From the NCBI RefSeq assembly GCF_000730625.1, contig NZ_BBIT01000013.1:124001-188000 (forward strand): 64,000 bases of DNA, read 5' to 3'. The stretch's first letter is position 1. Each line of letters begins with the position of its first letter. The translations under genes were made by a program, and so were the position numbers. This document shows, one piece after another, positions 43,876-53,285 of the stretch. The stretch comes from Pseudomonas oryzihabitans NBRC 102199 (lineage in GTDB: Bacteria; Pseudomonadota; Gammaproteobacteria; Pseudomonadales; Pseudomonadaceae). The notes below the pieces were generated by a model. The model saw only the letters and a list, made by a program, of their open reading frames with translations, was not told the origin of the DNA and searched no databases.

Positions 43876-43905
43876 AGGGCAATTGGCATGATGGCCAATT
43901 GCCCT
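43876..43905. other. Perfect 12-bp inverted repeat between trmB and the GGDEF-EAL gene
   Basis: AGGGCAATTGGC (43876-43887) pairs exactly with GCCAATTGCCCT (43894-43905) around a six-base loop. No T tract follows, so it is not a standard terminator. It lies 37 bases past the trmB stop and 103 bases before the next start. It may be a protein-binding site or an RNA hairpin. Confidence 0.5.
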
Positions 43906-44008
43906 GCTGTGATGGCGGTTGCAGTCGAATTCACAGAGACATCTGGATGTCAGCCCTTCCCGAGAAAGCCAACCGGCTCCGCGCCGCCCTTCGTGCAGGC
44001 CGGATCCG

Positions 44009-45742
44009 ATGACGGACCTGGTACGCCCCGACTCGCCGGCGGCCGAATTGCACGCCGTACGGCGTTGGCTCGAAGTCGAACGCAGCGCCCGGCAGCGCAC
44101 CGAACGCTCGCTGCACCTCATCGCCTCGGCCTTCGCCCTCTGCCGCGACGCCATGGCCGTGCTGACCGAAAGCGGTCAGATCATCGAAGCCAATGACGCC
44201 CTGCGCGCCCTGATGCTCAGCGCGGAGCGCAGTGTCAGCGGCCAGTACCTGTCGCACTACATCAAGTTGCCCGAGGCGGCCATCCGCACCTTCGAGCGCG
44301 ACGGCTATGCCCTGTGCGAAGCCCAGTTCCACGTCTCCGCCAAGCGCGTCACGCCGGTGGAGATCAGCCTGAGCCGCTTTGCCGGCGAGGCGGATCGCGA
44401 AGGCTATGTGGTCGCCAGCCTGAGGGACATCACCGAGCGCAAGCGCGCCGAGCAGGCCCTGGAACGCATGGCCCTGAGCGATGCCCTGACCCAGCTGCCC
44501 AACCGGACCTCCTTCTACCAGAATTTCGAGACGCGCCTGCAGAAGCTGGAGGAGACCGGCAACCTGGCGGTGCTGTTCATCGATGTCGATGGCTTCAAGG
44601 AGGTCAACGACTCCCTGGGCCATGCGGCCGGTGACGAGTTGCTCTGCGCCCTGGTGCGGGAGTTGCGCCAGGTGCTGGGCGCCGGCGAGGTGCTGGCGCG
44701 CTGGGGTGGCGATGAATTCGTTGCCCTGCTGGACGTGAGCGATCGTGACCAGGCCCGCCAGGTGGCCGAGCAGCTGGTGCAGGCGGTGGGTCGCCAGCAA
44801 TGCATCGCCGGCCACGATATCCGCGTATCGGCCAGCATCGGCCTGAGTCTGGCGCCCGAAGAGGGGCTGGATGTGGAGACCCTGCTGCGCAACGCCGATG
44901 CCGCCATGTACGCGGCCAAGGCGGCCGGCAAGAGCCGGGTGCGCTGCTACGATCCGCAGCTGACCAGCGAGGCGCGCAGCAAGGTGACCCTGCTGGCCCA
45001 TCTGCATGGCGCCATCGAGGCCGAGCTGATCACCTTCGTGCTGCAGCCCAAGTTCGATGCCCGTCAGCGCATGATCAGCGCCGAGTTGCTGGCGCGCTGG
45101 AATTGTCCGGGCGTCGGCGCCGTGCCGCCCAATGTCTTCGTCGCCCTGGCCGAGCAGAACGGCATGGCCTCGGCCCTCGGGCGCCTGGCCATCCGCCGCG
45201 CGGCCGGTTGCGCCCGGGCCCTGCAGGACGCCGGCCTGCAGATCCCGGTGGCGGTCAACATCTCGCCGCTGCAGGTGGCCGATGATGAACTGGTCGAAGT
45301 CCTGGCGGCGGCCTGCACCGAATTCGCTATCGCGCCCGGGGCCCTGGAGCTGGAGGTGACCGAGTCGGTGTTCCTGCAGAAGGGCACCCCGGAGCGGCGC
45401 CTGGCCCTGTTGCGTGAGCAGGGCTTTCGGGTGGCGATGGATGACTTCGGCACCGGCTATTCGTCGCTGGGCTATCTGCACCGCTTGCCCTTCGACACCA
45501 TCAAGATCGACCGCAGCTTTCTGCTGGCGGTGGACGCCGACGACAGATCCCGGCAGCTGCTGGCCGGCATCGTCAGCCTGTGCCGCGCACTGGACATGCA
45601 GATCGTCGCCGAAGGGGTGGAAACCCAGACCCAGTTCGAATTGCTCAAGGACCTGGGCGTGGACACCTTCCAGGGCTTCCTGCTGGGGCGCCCGCAATCC
45701 CTGGAGTGCCTGCTGGACGCTATCCGCGCCGCCGACCGCTAG
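44009..45742 (+). CDS. PAS-GGDEF-EAL cyclic-di-GMP signalling protein
   Basis: A 577-residue cytoplasmic protein with a PAS sensor (about residues 38-150), a GGDEF diguanylate cyclase domain (about 155-315) with intact RWGGDEF (231-237), and an EAL phosphodiesterase domain (about 325-570). The EAL signature reads ELL (E359, in ISAELLARW), keeping the metal-binding glutamate. Other EAL motifs are intact: NISPLQV, EVTESVF, DDFGTGYSSLGYL, IKIDRSF, EGVET and QGFLLGRP. It could make or degrade c-di-GMP. The start is the ATG at 44009; a longer frame to 43919 would enter the dyad region. It ends convergently with DUF3392, sharing CTAG. Absent from this position in PAO1 as I recall it. Confidence 0.85.
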   Translation: MTDLVRPDSPAAELHAVRRWLEVERSARQRTERSLHLIASAFALCRDAMAVLTESGQIIEANDALRALMLSAERSVSGQYLSHYIKLPEAAIRTFERDGYALCEAQFHVSAKRVTPVEISLSRFAGEADREGYVVASLRDITERKRAEQALERMALSDALTQLPNRTSFYQNFETRLQKLEETGNLAVLFIDVDGFKEVNDSLGHAAGDELLCALVRELRQVLGAGEVLARWGGDEFVALLDVSDRDQARQVAEQLVQAVGRQQCIAGHDIRVSASIGLSLAPEEGLDVETLLRNADAAMYAAKAAGKSRVRCYDPQLTSEARSKVTLLAHLHGAIEAELITFVLQPKFDARQRMISAELLARWNCPGVGAVPPNVFVALAEQNGMASALGRLAIRRAAGCARALQDAGLQIPVAVNISPLQVADDELVEVLAAACTEFAIAPGALELEVTESVFLQKGTPERRLALLREQGFRVAMDDFGTGYSSLGYLHRLPFDTIKIDRSFLLAVDADDRSRQLLAGIVSLCRALDMQIVAEGVETQTQFELLKDLGVDTFQGFLLGRPQSLECLLDAIRAADR

Positions 45743-46065
45743 CCGCGCCGCTCGGCCAGCACGCCCAGCAGGCAGACGCCGATCAGCAGCACCGGGGCCA
45801 GGGCGTAGTTGTTGAACTGCGCCAGGCCCTTGACCACCCAGGGGGTCAGGAAGGTCATGGCGGCGCCATAGATTGCCAGGCAGGCCAGGGCGAAGGCCGG
45901 GACCCGGACGGCGGTCGGCAGGCTGCCCAGGCGCGCCTGGATGAAGGCGTTGACCTGGCTGCCGAACAGCACCAGCAGGGTGGCGGTGACCGCCAGGGCC
46001 ACCTCGTCCAGGTGGCTGCGACTCCAGCGGGAGAGGTCGGCGATATGGTCGAGTACGAAGTCCAA
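45739..46065 (-). CDS. DUF3392 membrane protein
   Basis: A 108-residue membrane protein with three hydrophobic segments (about 22-42, 55-78 and 84-103) that matches the DUF3392 family of pseudomonads. It lies 14 bases after hemW on the same strand and is the last gene of that run. Its stop and the stop of the convergent GGDEF-EAL gene share the palindrome CTAG. Function unknown. Confidence 0.8.
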   Translation of the reverse strand: MDFVLDHIADLSRWSRSHLDEVALAVTATLLVLFGSQVNAFIQARLGSLPTAVRVPAFALACLAIYGAAMTFLTPWVVKGLAQFNNYALAPVLLIGVCLLGVLAERRG

Positions 46066-46079
46066 GGCAGAGCTCCTCG

Positions 46080-47231
46080 TCAGTCAGGCAGAAAGGATTG
46101 CAAGAGGTCGTTCAGGAACAGCTGGCCGCGGGCGGTGGGGCGCAGGCGCTCCTCGTCCTCGGCCAGCAGGCCGGCGCGGCGCGCCGCGGCCAGCGCCGGC
46201 GCCAGGCTGTCCAGCGACTGACCGGTCCGCTGGGGATACCAGGCGGCGGGCACCCCGTCGACCAGGCGCAGGGCGTTCATCATGAAATCGAAGGGCAGAT
46301 CGGCCGGCTCCAGAGCTTTCGCGCCGGCCTGGAAGGCCTTGGCCGGATCCAGGTAGTCCTTGGGCAGACGGGTCTTCCAGGTGCGCAGCAGGGTACCGTC
46401 CGGGGCGCTGAGCTTGGCGTGGGCGCCGGCACCGATGCCGAGGAAGTCGCCGAAGCCCCAGTAGTTGAGATTGTGCCGCGCCTGGCGCCCGGGCTGGGCA
46501 TAGGCGGAGGTCTCGTATTGCCCGTAGCCGGCGGCCGTCAGCCGCGCCTGGCCGGCTTCCTGGATGTCCCAGAGGGTGTCGTCTTCGGGCAGCTCCGGCG
46601 GCTGGCTCCAGAACACCGTGTTGGGCTCCATGGTCAGCTGGTACCAGGACAGGTGCGTGGGCGCCAGGGCGATGGCCTGCTCCAGGTCACCGAGGGCATC
46701 GGCCACGCTCTGCTCGGGCAGGCCGTGCATGAGGTCCAGGTTGAAGTTGTCGAAACCGGCGGTGCGCGCCCGGTCGGCGGCGCGGATGGCTTCCTCGCGC
46801 CCGTGGATACGCCCCAGGGCCTTGAGCTTGGCGTCCTGGAAACTCTGGATGCCGATCGACAGCCGATTGATGCCCAGGCCGCGATAGGCGACGAACTTGG
46901 CCTGCTCGAAGGTGCCGGGGTTGGCTTCCAGGGTGATCTCGATGTCCGGCGCGAAGCTCAGGCGCCGGGCCACGCCGTCCAGCAGACGCCCCAGGGCCTC
47001 GGCGGAAAACAGACTGGGCGTGCCGCCGCCAAAGAAGATCGAGGTCAGCGGGCGGCCATGGACGTGCACCAGGTCCCTGTCCAGATCCGCCAGCAAGGCG
47101 TCGACGTACTCCACTTCCGGCAGGGTCGGACCGGCCGCATGCGAGTTGAAGTCGCAATAGGGGCACTTGCGCACGCACCAGGGGATGTGGATGTAGAGCG
47201 CCAGTGGCGGCAGGGCGAACACCTGGGTCAC
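46080..47231 (-). CDS. hemW: Radical SAM heme chaperone HemW
   Basis: HemW inserts heme into respiratory proteins. The 383-residue protein resembles HemN but has the cluster motif [10 protein letters not shown] (C19, C23, C26) with Phe at the fourth position where coproporphyrinogen dehydrogenases have Cys, marking it as HemW. Further motifs are [24 protein letters not shown] and [11 protein letters not shown]. The start is GTG 47231, overlapping the rdgB stop (GTGA). Function by family inference. Confidence 0.93.
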   Translation of the reverse strand: MTQVFALPPLALYIHIPWCVRKCPYCDFNSHAAGPTLPEVEYVDALLADLDRDLVHVHGRPLTSIFFGGGTPSLFSAEALGRLLDGVARRLSFAPDIEITLEANPGTFEQAKFVAYRGLGINRLSIGIQSFQDAKLKALGRIHGREEAIRAADRARTAGFDNFNLDLMHGLPEQSVADALGDLEQAIALAPTHLSWYQLTMEPNTVFWSQPPELPEDDTLWDIQEAGQARLTAAGYGQYETSAYAQPGRQARHNLNYWGFGDFLGIGAGAHAKLSAPDGTLLRTWKTRLPKDYLDPAKAFQAGAKALEPADLPFDFMMNALRLVDGVPAAWYPQRTGQSLDSLAPALAAARRAGLLAEDEERLRPTARGQLFLNDLLQSFLPD

Positions 47232-47821
47232 AGGCCGAGCCGTTGCTTGAGCTGGGCCATGGCGCGGGCGCGATGGCTGCGCTGGTTCTTTTCCGCCGGC
47301 GCCAGTTCGGCTGCGGAGACCGCTTCGCCATCGGGCTGGAACAGCGGATCGTAGCCGAAGCCATGCTCGCCCTGGGCGGCATGCAGGATGCGCCCGGGCC
47401 AGAGGCCTTCGCAGAGGACCGGTAGCGGATCGTCGGCGTGACGCACCAGCGCCAGCACGCAGACGAATTGGCCGGTGCGCTCGGCGTCGGGCACCTCTTT
47501 CAAGGCCTCGAGCAGCTTGGCGTTGTTGGCCGCATCGCCCTGGCCGTCGGCGTAGCGCGCGGAATAGATGCCGGGGGCGCCGCCGAGGGCGTCTACCGCC
47601 AGGCCCGAATCGTCGGCCAGGGCCGGCAGACCGGACAGCCGCGCCGCGTTGCGTGCCTTGAGGATGGCGTTCTCGACAAAGGACAGCCCGGTTTCCTCGG
47701 GCTCCACCTGGCTGAATTCACCCACCGAGCGCACCCGCACCCGGTCGCCGAGCATGGCCTGGAGTTCCTTGAGCTTGCCGGCGTTGTGGCTGGCGAGCAC
47801 CAGTTCGGTAAGGTCGGACAT
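47228..47821 (-). CDS. rdgB: dITP/XTP pyrophosphatase
   Basis: RdgB (Ham1 family) hydrolyses dITP, XTP and ITP to keep non-canonical purines out of DNA and RNA. The 197-residue protein has the substrate/metal motifs [44 protein letters not shown] and the C-terminal [12 protein letters not shown] with [11 protein letters not shown]. It precedes hemW with a four-base overlap. Confidence 0.95.
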   Translation of the reverse strand: MSDLTELVLASHNAGKLKELQAMLGDRVRVRSVGEFSQVEPEETGLSFVENAILKARNAARLSGLPALADDSGLAVDALGGAPGIYSARYADGQGDAANNAKLLEALKEVPDAERTGQFVCVLALVRHADDPLPVLCEGLWPGRILHAAQGEHGFGYDPLFQPDGEAVSAAELAPAEKNQRSHRARAMAQLKQRLGL

Positions 47822-47904
47822 GGGAGACTCCGCGTCGCGTTGAGAAGGGCGGCGTATTGTACGCGAAGCCGTGCCCGGGCTGGATGCGCCCCCCGTGCCT
47901 TACG

Positions 47905-48525
47905 TCATATCGCGACGCGATGCTCCTGCAGGCGCGGCGCGCTGACCCGGTAGATGCCGATCTCGCCGAGCAGGTTGGGCCACAGCTTGCTGGCCCAACC
48001 ATGACGATGCAGGCGGTCCACGGCGAGGCGATCCAGCACCTGGGCGCGCTGTTCGCGGCAGAGGCGCTCGAAGTCCTCGAAGGTGCAGAAGTGGATGTTC
48101 GGCGTGTTGTACCAGGTGTAGGGCAGGAAGTCGGAGACCGGCATCCGCCCCCGGCCGCCCAGGTACAGCCGGCAGCGCCAGTGACCGAAGTTGGGAAAGG
48201 TGATGATGCACTGGCGACCGACCCTGAGCATCTCCTGGAGGATGCGATCGGGGTACTGCATGGCCTGCAGCGACTGGGTCATGACCACCACGTCGAAGCT
48301 GTCGCTGGCGAAGTTGGCCAGGCCGCCGTCGAGATCCTGCTCGATGACGTTGACGTCCTTGAGCAGGCATTCGGCGATCTTGTCCGGGTCGATCTCCAGG
48401 CCGTAGCCGGTGACCTGCTTGTGATCGCGCAGCCAGGCGAGCAACTCGCCGGTGCCGCAACCGAGGTCGAGGACCCGGCTGCCGGCGGGGATCCATTCCT
48501 GAATGATGTCCAGATCGGCGCGCAC
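47905..48525 (-). CDS. metW: Methionine biosynthesis protein MetW
   Basis: A 206-residue SAM-dependent methyltransferase-like protein that partners MetX in methionine synthesis in pseudomonads. The start is GTG 48525 (VRADLDIIQEWIPAGSRVLD). It has a SAM-binding motif DLGCGTGELLAWL near residue 20 and GLEIDPDKIAECL after it, and the MetW-typical ENDs MQYPDRILQEMLRVG and ITFPNFGHWRCRLYL. It lies six bases downstream of metX. Its exact activity is uncertain; in other bacteria MetW forms a complex with MetX. Confidence 0.92.
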   Translation of the reverse strand: MRADLDIIQEWIPAGSRVLDLGCGTGELLAWLRDHKQVTGYGLEIDPDKIAECLLKDVNVIEQDLDGGLANFASDSFDVVVMTQSLQAMQYPDRILQEMLRVGRQCIITFPNFGHWRCRLYLGGRGRMPVSDFLPYTWYNTPNIHFCTFEDFERLCREQRAQVLDRLAVDRLHRHGWASKLWPNLLGEIGIYRVSAPRLQEHRVAI

Positions 48526-48530
48526 GGCAG

Positions 48531-49670
48531 CTATACCTCGATGCGGGTCATGTAGTGGGAGAAGGCCTGCAGATAGCGCGGGATGGGGATGAGGAAGGCG
48601 TCGTGACCCTGGGGGGCGTCGACCTCCAGGTAGCTGACGTCCTTGCGCGCGGCCATCAGGGCGTTGACGATCTCCTTGGAGCGCGCCGGCGAGAAGCGCC
48701 AGTCGGTGGTGAAGGAGACGATCAGGAAGCGTGCCTGCACCCCGGCCAGGGTCTTGGCCAGGTCGCCGCCATGGGCGTGGGCCGGATCGAAGTAGTCCAG
48801 CGCCTTGGTCATCAGCAGGTAGGTGTTGGCGTCGAAGCGGCCGGAGAATTCCTCGCCCTGGTAGCGCAGGTAGCTCTCCACCTGGAATTCGACGCTGTGG
48901 AAGTCGTAGTTGAGCTGATCGGTCTTGAGTTCGCGACCGAATTTCTCGCCCATGGCCTCGTCGGACAGGTAGGTGATGTGGCCGACCATGCGCGCCAGCA
49001 TCAGGCCGCGCTTGGGGATCACGCCCTTTTCCTGGAAGTGCCCGGCATGGAAGTCCGGGTCCGAGAGGATGGCCTGGCGCGCCACCTCGTTGAAGGCGAT
49101 GTTTTCCGCCGACAGCTTGGGTGCCGAGGCGATGGCCAGGCAGTGGCGGATGCGCTCGGGATAGCTGATGGTCCACTGCAGCGCCTGCATGCCACCCAGG
49201 CTGCCGCCGATCACCGCCGCCCACTGCGCGATGCCCAGGCGATCGGCCAGCCGCGCCTGGCTGTTGACCCAGTCTTCCACGGTCAGCACCGGGAAGTCCG
49301 CGCCATAGGCGCGGCCGGTGTCGGGATTGGGACTGCTGGGACCGGTGGAGCCGTTGCAGCCACCGAGGTTGTTGAGGGCGACGACAAAGAACTTGCGGGT
49401 GTCGATGGGCTTGCCCGGACCGATGCAGCTGTCCCACCAGCCCGGCTTGCGGTCGTCGAGGCTGTGATAGCCGGCCGCGTGGTGATGGCCGGAGAGCGCG
49501 TGGCAGATCAGCACGGCGTTGCTGCGGCTGGCGTTGAGTTCGCCATAGGTCTCGACCATCAGGTCGTAGGCCGGCAGGGTGCGGCCACAGGCCAGGGCCA
49601 GGGGCTCGTTGAAGTGCAGCAGCTCGGGGGTGACCAGGCCGACGGAATCTTCGGGAATGACGCTGGGCAT
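48531..49670 (-). CDS. metX: Homoserine O-acyltransferase MetX (probable succinyltransferase)
   Basis: Acylates homoserine as the first committed step of methionine synthesis. The 379-residue alpha/beta-hydrolase starts at ATG 49670 ([11 protein letters not shown]). It carries the oxyanion region [14 protein letters not shown], the nucleophile motif [13 protein letters not shown], the catalytic Asp in [13 protein letters not shown] and the C-terminal His in APQGHDAFL. Family MetX enzymes in Pseudomonas use succinyl-CoA, but substrate choice is inferred from genus, not read from residues here. It forms metX-metW. Confidence 0.93.
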   Translation of the reverse strand: MPSVIPEDSVGLVTPELLHFNEPLALACGRTLPAYDLMVETYGELNASRSNAVLICHALSGHHHAAGYHSLDDRKPGWWDSCIGPGKPIDTRKFFVVALNNLGGCNGSTGPSSPNPDTGRAYGADFPVLTVEDWVNSQARLADRLGIAQWAAVIGGSLGGMQALQWTISYPERIRHCLAIASAPKLSAENIAFNEVARQAILSDPDFHAGHFQEKGVIPKRGLMLARMVGHITYLSDEAMGEKFGRELKTDQLNYDFHSVEFQVESYLRYQGEEFSGRFDANTYLLMTKALDYFDPAHAHGGDLAKTLAGVQARFLIVSFTTDWRFSPARSKEIVNALMAARKDVSYLEVDAPQGHDAFLIPIPRYLQAFSHYMTRIEV

Positions 49671-49778
49671 TGACGGCTCGTCCGGGGCGGGGCTCGCCAG
49701 TCTAAAGAGCGTCGCCAGGAGCGGCAAGGGCAGCCGTGGCGCGGCGGTCAGGGGCCGCGCCTCGGGTGGCGGATGGGG

Positions 49779-51737
49779 CTAGCCGACCCGCGCCAGCGGC
49801 AGGGTGACCACGTTGTCGTGGCGCTGGGAAGGGGCCGGCCGGCTGATCTGCTTGAGCATGTCGCTGACCTCGCTGAGCTGCCGGTGCAGGACGTCCTCGT
49901 GCACCTGCAGGCGCCGCACCTGCTCCTGGCTGTTGAGGTTCTGCTGGGTGAGCTGCTTGAGCGCCAGCATGCTGGTTTCCAGCAGCTGCTTCTGCTCGCG
50001 GGTGTGCTGCACCAGCGGGGTCAGGGCGCCGTCGTTCCAGCGCAGCACCTGGGCATGGGCGCCTTCCTGCAGGGCCTGGACCTCCTGGGCCACGGTGGCG
50101 AAGAAGCGGCGGGCCAGGGCGCTCTGCTCGGTGAGCAGGGTCTTGACCTGGCGCTGGACCTCCTCGGTCTTGAGTTGCAGCTGGCGCAGCTCGCGGACAT
50201 AGGGGCGGATGCGTAGCCGCGGCGCTTCCAGGGGGTGTAGAGGATTCTCCACATTGTGCCGCTGGTAGACCGCGCCGAGCACCTTGTTGGCCCGGTCCGC
50301 CTCGTTGTCCAGGGCCAGCAGGTCATGCTCGACCACACGGAAGAAGCGGGCGATGGACTGGTTGATGCCGACGGTGGTCAGGCTGGTGCGGAATTCCCGG
50401 CGCGCGGTGTCCAGATGGGCGTCCAGGCGTTCCGGCGCGACCAGGTCGGTCAGCAGCTTGCGCTGCCCGGCCAGCATGTTCTGGGTGGTGCGCAGATCCA
50501 GCAGGCGGCGGTGATAGAGGTCGTATTCCTGGCGGGTGCGCGCGGTCTGCAATTCCAGGCCGGCACCGGGCAATTCCTCGTCGGCCAGTTGCGCGTACTG
50601 GGCGCGAATGGCTTCCAGGCGCTGCTCGATCAGGGTCCGGCTGGCACCCAGCAGACCACTGGCCTGCTGCACGATGCGCTGCTGCAGCAGGCGCTCGCGG
50701 GCGCCGACGATGCGTTCGGCGAGCAACTGTTCGAGGCTGTCCAGCTGGCTGCGCGCGAGCAGTTCCAGATCGCCGCGGACCTTGCCCAGCAAGGCCTGCT
50801 TGGCCGACAGCGGCAGGATGTGCTCGGCCGGTAGCGCCAGTTGCCGGGCGCTGGCCTGGCGGACGTTTTCCAGCGACTGGGCGACATGGGCGACGCCGCC
50901 GAGGTCGTCCCAGAGGCTGTCGATCTTGTTCATCACCGCGAACAGTCGCTCCGGGGCATCGCCCAGGGACGGCTTGACGCACTGCTCCCAGAGCGCGAGG
51001 TCCGAGGCGGTTACGCCGGTGTCGGCACCGATGAGAAAGAGCACGGCCTGGGCGTGGGGCAGCAGCGACAGGGTCAGCTCGGGTTCGGCGCCCAGGGCGT
51101 TGAGGCCGGGGGTGTCGAGGATGCGCAGGCCCTGGCGCAGCAGCGGATGATCGATGCTGATCAGCGCATGGCGCCAGGCCGGGATGCTGACCAGGCCGTC
51201 GCTGTCGAGTTGTTCCAGTTGCTCGGGATCGAAGCCCAGTTGCACGGCGACGGCGGTTTCCACCTCGCGGGTCTCGGTGACCTTGGCCAGCAGGGCGGCC
51301 ATGGCGTCCGCGTGGCGGTCGTCCAGGGCGAAGCGCTGCCAGGCTTCGGGCGCCTTGCGCCAGGCGGTCAGGCTGCGTTCGTCCAGGCGGCTGTCGATGG
51401 GCAGCAGCTGCAGATAGGGACCGTCGGCCCCGGCGTCGAAGAAGATCTCGGTGGGGCACATGGTGGTGCGCCCGGCCTGGGACGGCAGCATGCGCTGGCC
51501 GTAGTCGGCGAAGAAGAGGGCGTTGATCAGTTCGGTCTTGCCGCGGGAGAACTCGCCGGCGAAGGCCAGGGTGATGCCGTCGGCCTGCAATTCGCTCTGG
51601 CAGGTCGCCAGGGCGGCGTCCAGGGCCGGGGAGGCCAGACGATTACGCTGCAACCAGTCGCGGTAGCGGCCCAATTGGGTGTCGAGTTCGGCTTTCCACG
51701 CGGCATAGGCATCGACGTGGCGGAACAGGCGTTCCAT
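49779..51737 (-). CDS. Bacterial dynamin-like GTPase
   Basis: A 652-residue protein of the bacterial dynamin family. The GTPase domain (about residues 55-330) has G1 GEFSRGKTELINAL, the G2 threonine in RTTMCPTEI, G3 LDTPGLN and G4 AVMNKID. Two long helical regions follow (about 335-480 and 520-640), rich in Leu, Gln and Arg, which fit the stalk/trunk of dynamins; no transmembrane helix is obvious. Bacterial dynamins remodel membranes or respond to envelope stress, but the role of this one is unknown. It starts at ATG 51737 and lies between yggT and metX on the same strand, with gaps of over 100 bases on both sides. Single-gene, not a tandem pair. Confidence 0.85.
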   Translation of the reverse strand: MERLFRHVDAYAAWKAELDTQLGRYRDWLQRNRLASPALDAALATCQSELQADGITLAFAGEFSRGKTELINALFFADYGQRMLPSQAGRTTMCPTEIFFDAGADGPYLQLLPIDSRLDERSLTAWRKAPEAWQRFALDDRHADAMAALLAKVTETREVETAVAVQLGFDPEQLEQLDSDGLVSIPAWRHALISIDHPLLRQGLRILDTPGLNALGAEPELTLSLLPHAQAVLFLIGADTGVTASDLALWEQCVKPSLGDAPERLFAVMNKIDSLWDDLGGVAHVAQSLENVRQASARQLALPAEHILPLSAKQALLGKVRGDLELLARSQLDSLEQLLAERIVGARERLLQQRIVQQASGLLGASRTLIEQRLEAIRAQYAQLADEELPGAGLELQTARTRQEYDLYHRRLLDLRTTQNMLAGQRKLLTDLVAPERLDAHLDTARREFRTSLTTVGINQSIARFFRVVEHDLLALDNEADRANKVLGAVYQRHNVENPLHPLEAPRLRIRPYVRELRQLQLKTEEVQRQVKTLLTEQSALARRFFATVAQEVQALQEGAHAQVLRWNDGALTPLVQHTREQKQLLETSMLALKQLTQQNLNSQEQVRRLQVHEDVLHRQLSEVSDMLKQISRPAPSQRHDNVVTLPLARVG

Positions 51738-51854
51738 AGGGGACTTCCTTGACCTGAACAGCAAAGGCTGGACGGTGCCCCAGCGTCCAGAGGACGTCAA
51801 TGGCGCCTCCGCCACGACGCGGCGGGCGGTCGTGGCGGGTGCGCGAGTGGTGCG

Positions 51855-52448
51855 TCAGAGGAAGGGCGCGAGAATCTGCGGCATGCCGGTGGCCGCGGCC
51901 AGCTGGCCGATGACGAAGCGGTCCAGCAGGTTGATCACGATGAAGGCGAAGATCGGCGACAGATCCAGCCCACCCAGGCTCGGCAGGATGCGGCGGAAGG
52001 GTGCCAGCAGCGGCTCGCAGATCTGGTTGACCAGTTCGGCGGCCGGATTGTGTGTCTGGGGCGCGACCCAGGAGAGGATGACGCTGACGATCAGGGCAAA
52101 GAAGAACACCTTGAGGAACAGCGAGGCCACGCCGAGCAGGGCCCAGATCAGCAGGGCGGGGAACAGGCCGCCGATGCTGGCGCCGAGCAGCACCACCACG
52201 ACCATCATCAGCGCCAGCTGGACCAGCACGGCCAGCACCAGGGCCGCCAGGTCGACGCCGCCGAAGCCGGGAATGATGCGTCGCACCGGCTTGAGCAGCG
52301 GCTGGGTGGCGCGCACGGTGAATTGCGACAGCGGATTGTAGAAGTCGGCCCGGACCAGCTGCAGGATGAAGCGCAGCAGGATGATCAGCAGATAGAGACT
52401 GCCGAGGGTCTGGATGACATAGACGAGAGCTTGCGCGAGAGCGGACAT
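51855..52448 (-). CDS. yggT: YggT family membrane protein
   Basis: A 197-residue integral membrane protein made of two YggT repeats, each with two hydrophobic helices, including the paired motifs RPLLKPVRRIIPGFGGVDL-like TQPLLKPVRRIIPGFGG and CEPLLAPFRRILPSLGG. Members affect osmotic stress and ion balance, but their function is not settled. It follows proC by nine bases, the standard yggS-proC-yggT order. Confidence 0.93.
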   Translation of the reverse strand: MSALAQALVYVIQTLGSLYLLIILLRFILQLVRADFYNPLSQFTVRATQPLLKPVRRIIPGFGGVDLAALVLAVLVQLALMMVVVVLLGASIGGLFPALLIWALLGVASLFLKVFFFALIVSVILSWVAPQTHNPAAELVNQICEPLLAPFRRILPSLGGLDLSPIFAFIVINLLDRFVIGQLAAATGMPQILAPFL

Positions 52449-52457
52449 GGATACTCC

Positions 52458-53276
52458 TTATCGATCCGGCAACTGGGCCAGTTCCGCAGCCCGGTCGGCC
52501 GCGGCGGTGAGGGCTTCTTCCACCAGGTCCTCGAAGGCCCCGGCTTGGAAGGTTTCGATGGCGCGCTCGGTGGTGCCCTTGGGGGACATCACCGAACGAC
52601 GCAATTGTTCGGGGCTGCGGTCACCCTGGCAGGCCATGGCGGCGGCGCCGCGGGCGGTGTGCAGGGTCAGTTGCTGGGCGACCTCGGCCGGCAGGCCGAG
52701 CTTGGTGCCGGCCTGGGTCATGGCTTCCATCAGCAGGAAGAAATAGGCCGGGCCGCTGCCGGAGACGGCGGTGACCGCGTCCAGCTGCTGTTCTTCCTCG
52801 ACCCACAGGGCCAGGCCGACCGCGGCGAGGATCTCCTGGGCACGGGCGCGCTGCTCGGCGCTGACCTGGTCATTGGCGAACAGGCCGCTGGCGCCCAGGC
52901 GCAGCTGCGAGGGCACGTTCGGCATGCAGCGCACCAGCGCGCGCGGGCCCAGCCAGCGGGTCAGGCTGGCGCAGGTGATGCCGGCGGCGACCGAGACGAT
53001 CAGCTGGTCCGGACGCAGATGGGGGGCCAGTTCCTGGCAGACCTCGCCCATGACCTGGGGCTTCACCCCCAGCACCACCACGTCGGCGTCGGCGAGCACG
53101 GCGCTGTTGCTGGCCTCGACGCGGATGCCGTGCTCCCGGGCCAGGGCTTCGCGCTTGGCCGGATTGCGATTGCTGGCGCTCAGCTGCCGGGCCGGCACGC
53201 CCTGGGCGAGCAGGCCGCCGATGATGGCGCCGGCCATGTTGCCGGCGCCGATGAAGGCGATGCGGGTGTCGTTCAT
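52458..53276 (-). CDS. proC: Pyrroline-5-carboxylate reductase
   Basis: Reduces 1-pyrroline-5-carboxylate to L-proline with NAD(P)H. The 272-residue protein has the N-terminal Rossmann motif IAFIGAGNMAGAIIGGL, the mid-chain MPNVPSQLRLGASGL and the C-terminal signature DAVTAVSGSGPAYFFLLMEA. It follows yggS by nine bases and precedes yggT. Confidence 0.96.
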   Translation of the reverse strand: MNDTRIAFIGAGNMAGAIIGGLLAQGVPARQLSASNRNPAKREALAREHGIRVEASNSAVLADADVVVLGVKPQVMGEVCQELAPHLRPDQLIVSVAAGITCASLTRWLGPRALVRCMPNVPSQLRLGASGLFANDQVSAEQRARAQEILAAVGLALWVEEEQQLDAVTAVSGSGPAYFFLLMEAMTQAGTKLGLPAEVAQQLTLHTARGAAAMACQGDRSPEQLRRSVMSPKGTTERAIETFQAGAFEDLVEEALTAAADRAAELAQLPDR

Positions 53277-53285
53277 CGAGACTTC

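Noticed and set aside
43876-43905. Factor-independent terminator for trmB
   Set aside because: The stem is perfect but no T tract follows on either strand, so it is listed as a hairpin of unknown role.
46080-47231. Oxygen-independent coproporphyrinogen oxidase (HemN)
   Set aside because: The fourth cysteine of the HemN cluster motif is a phenylalanine, which marks HemW.
48526-49437. Long extension of the metW frame through metX
   Set aside because: metX in another frame on the same strand is the real gene; metW begins at GTG 48525 where similarity starts.
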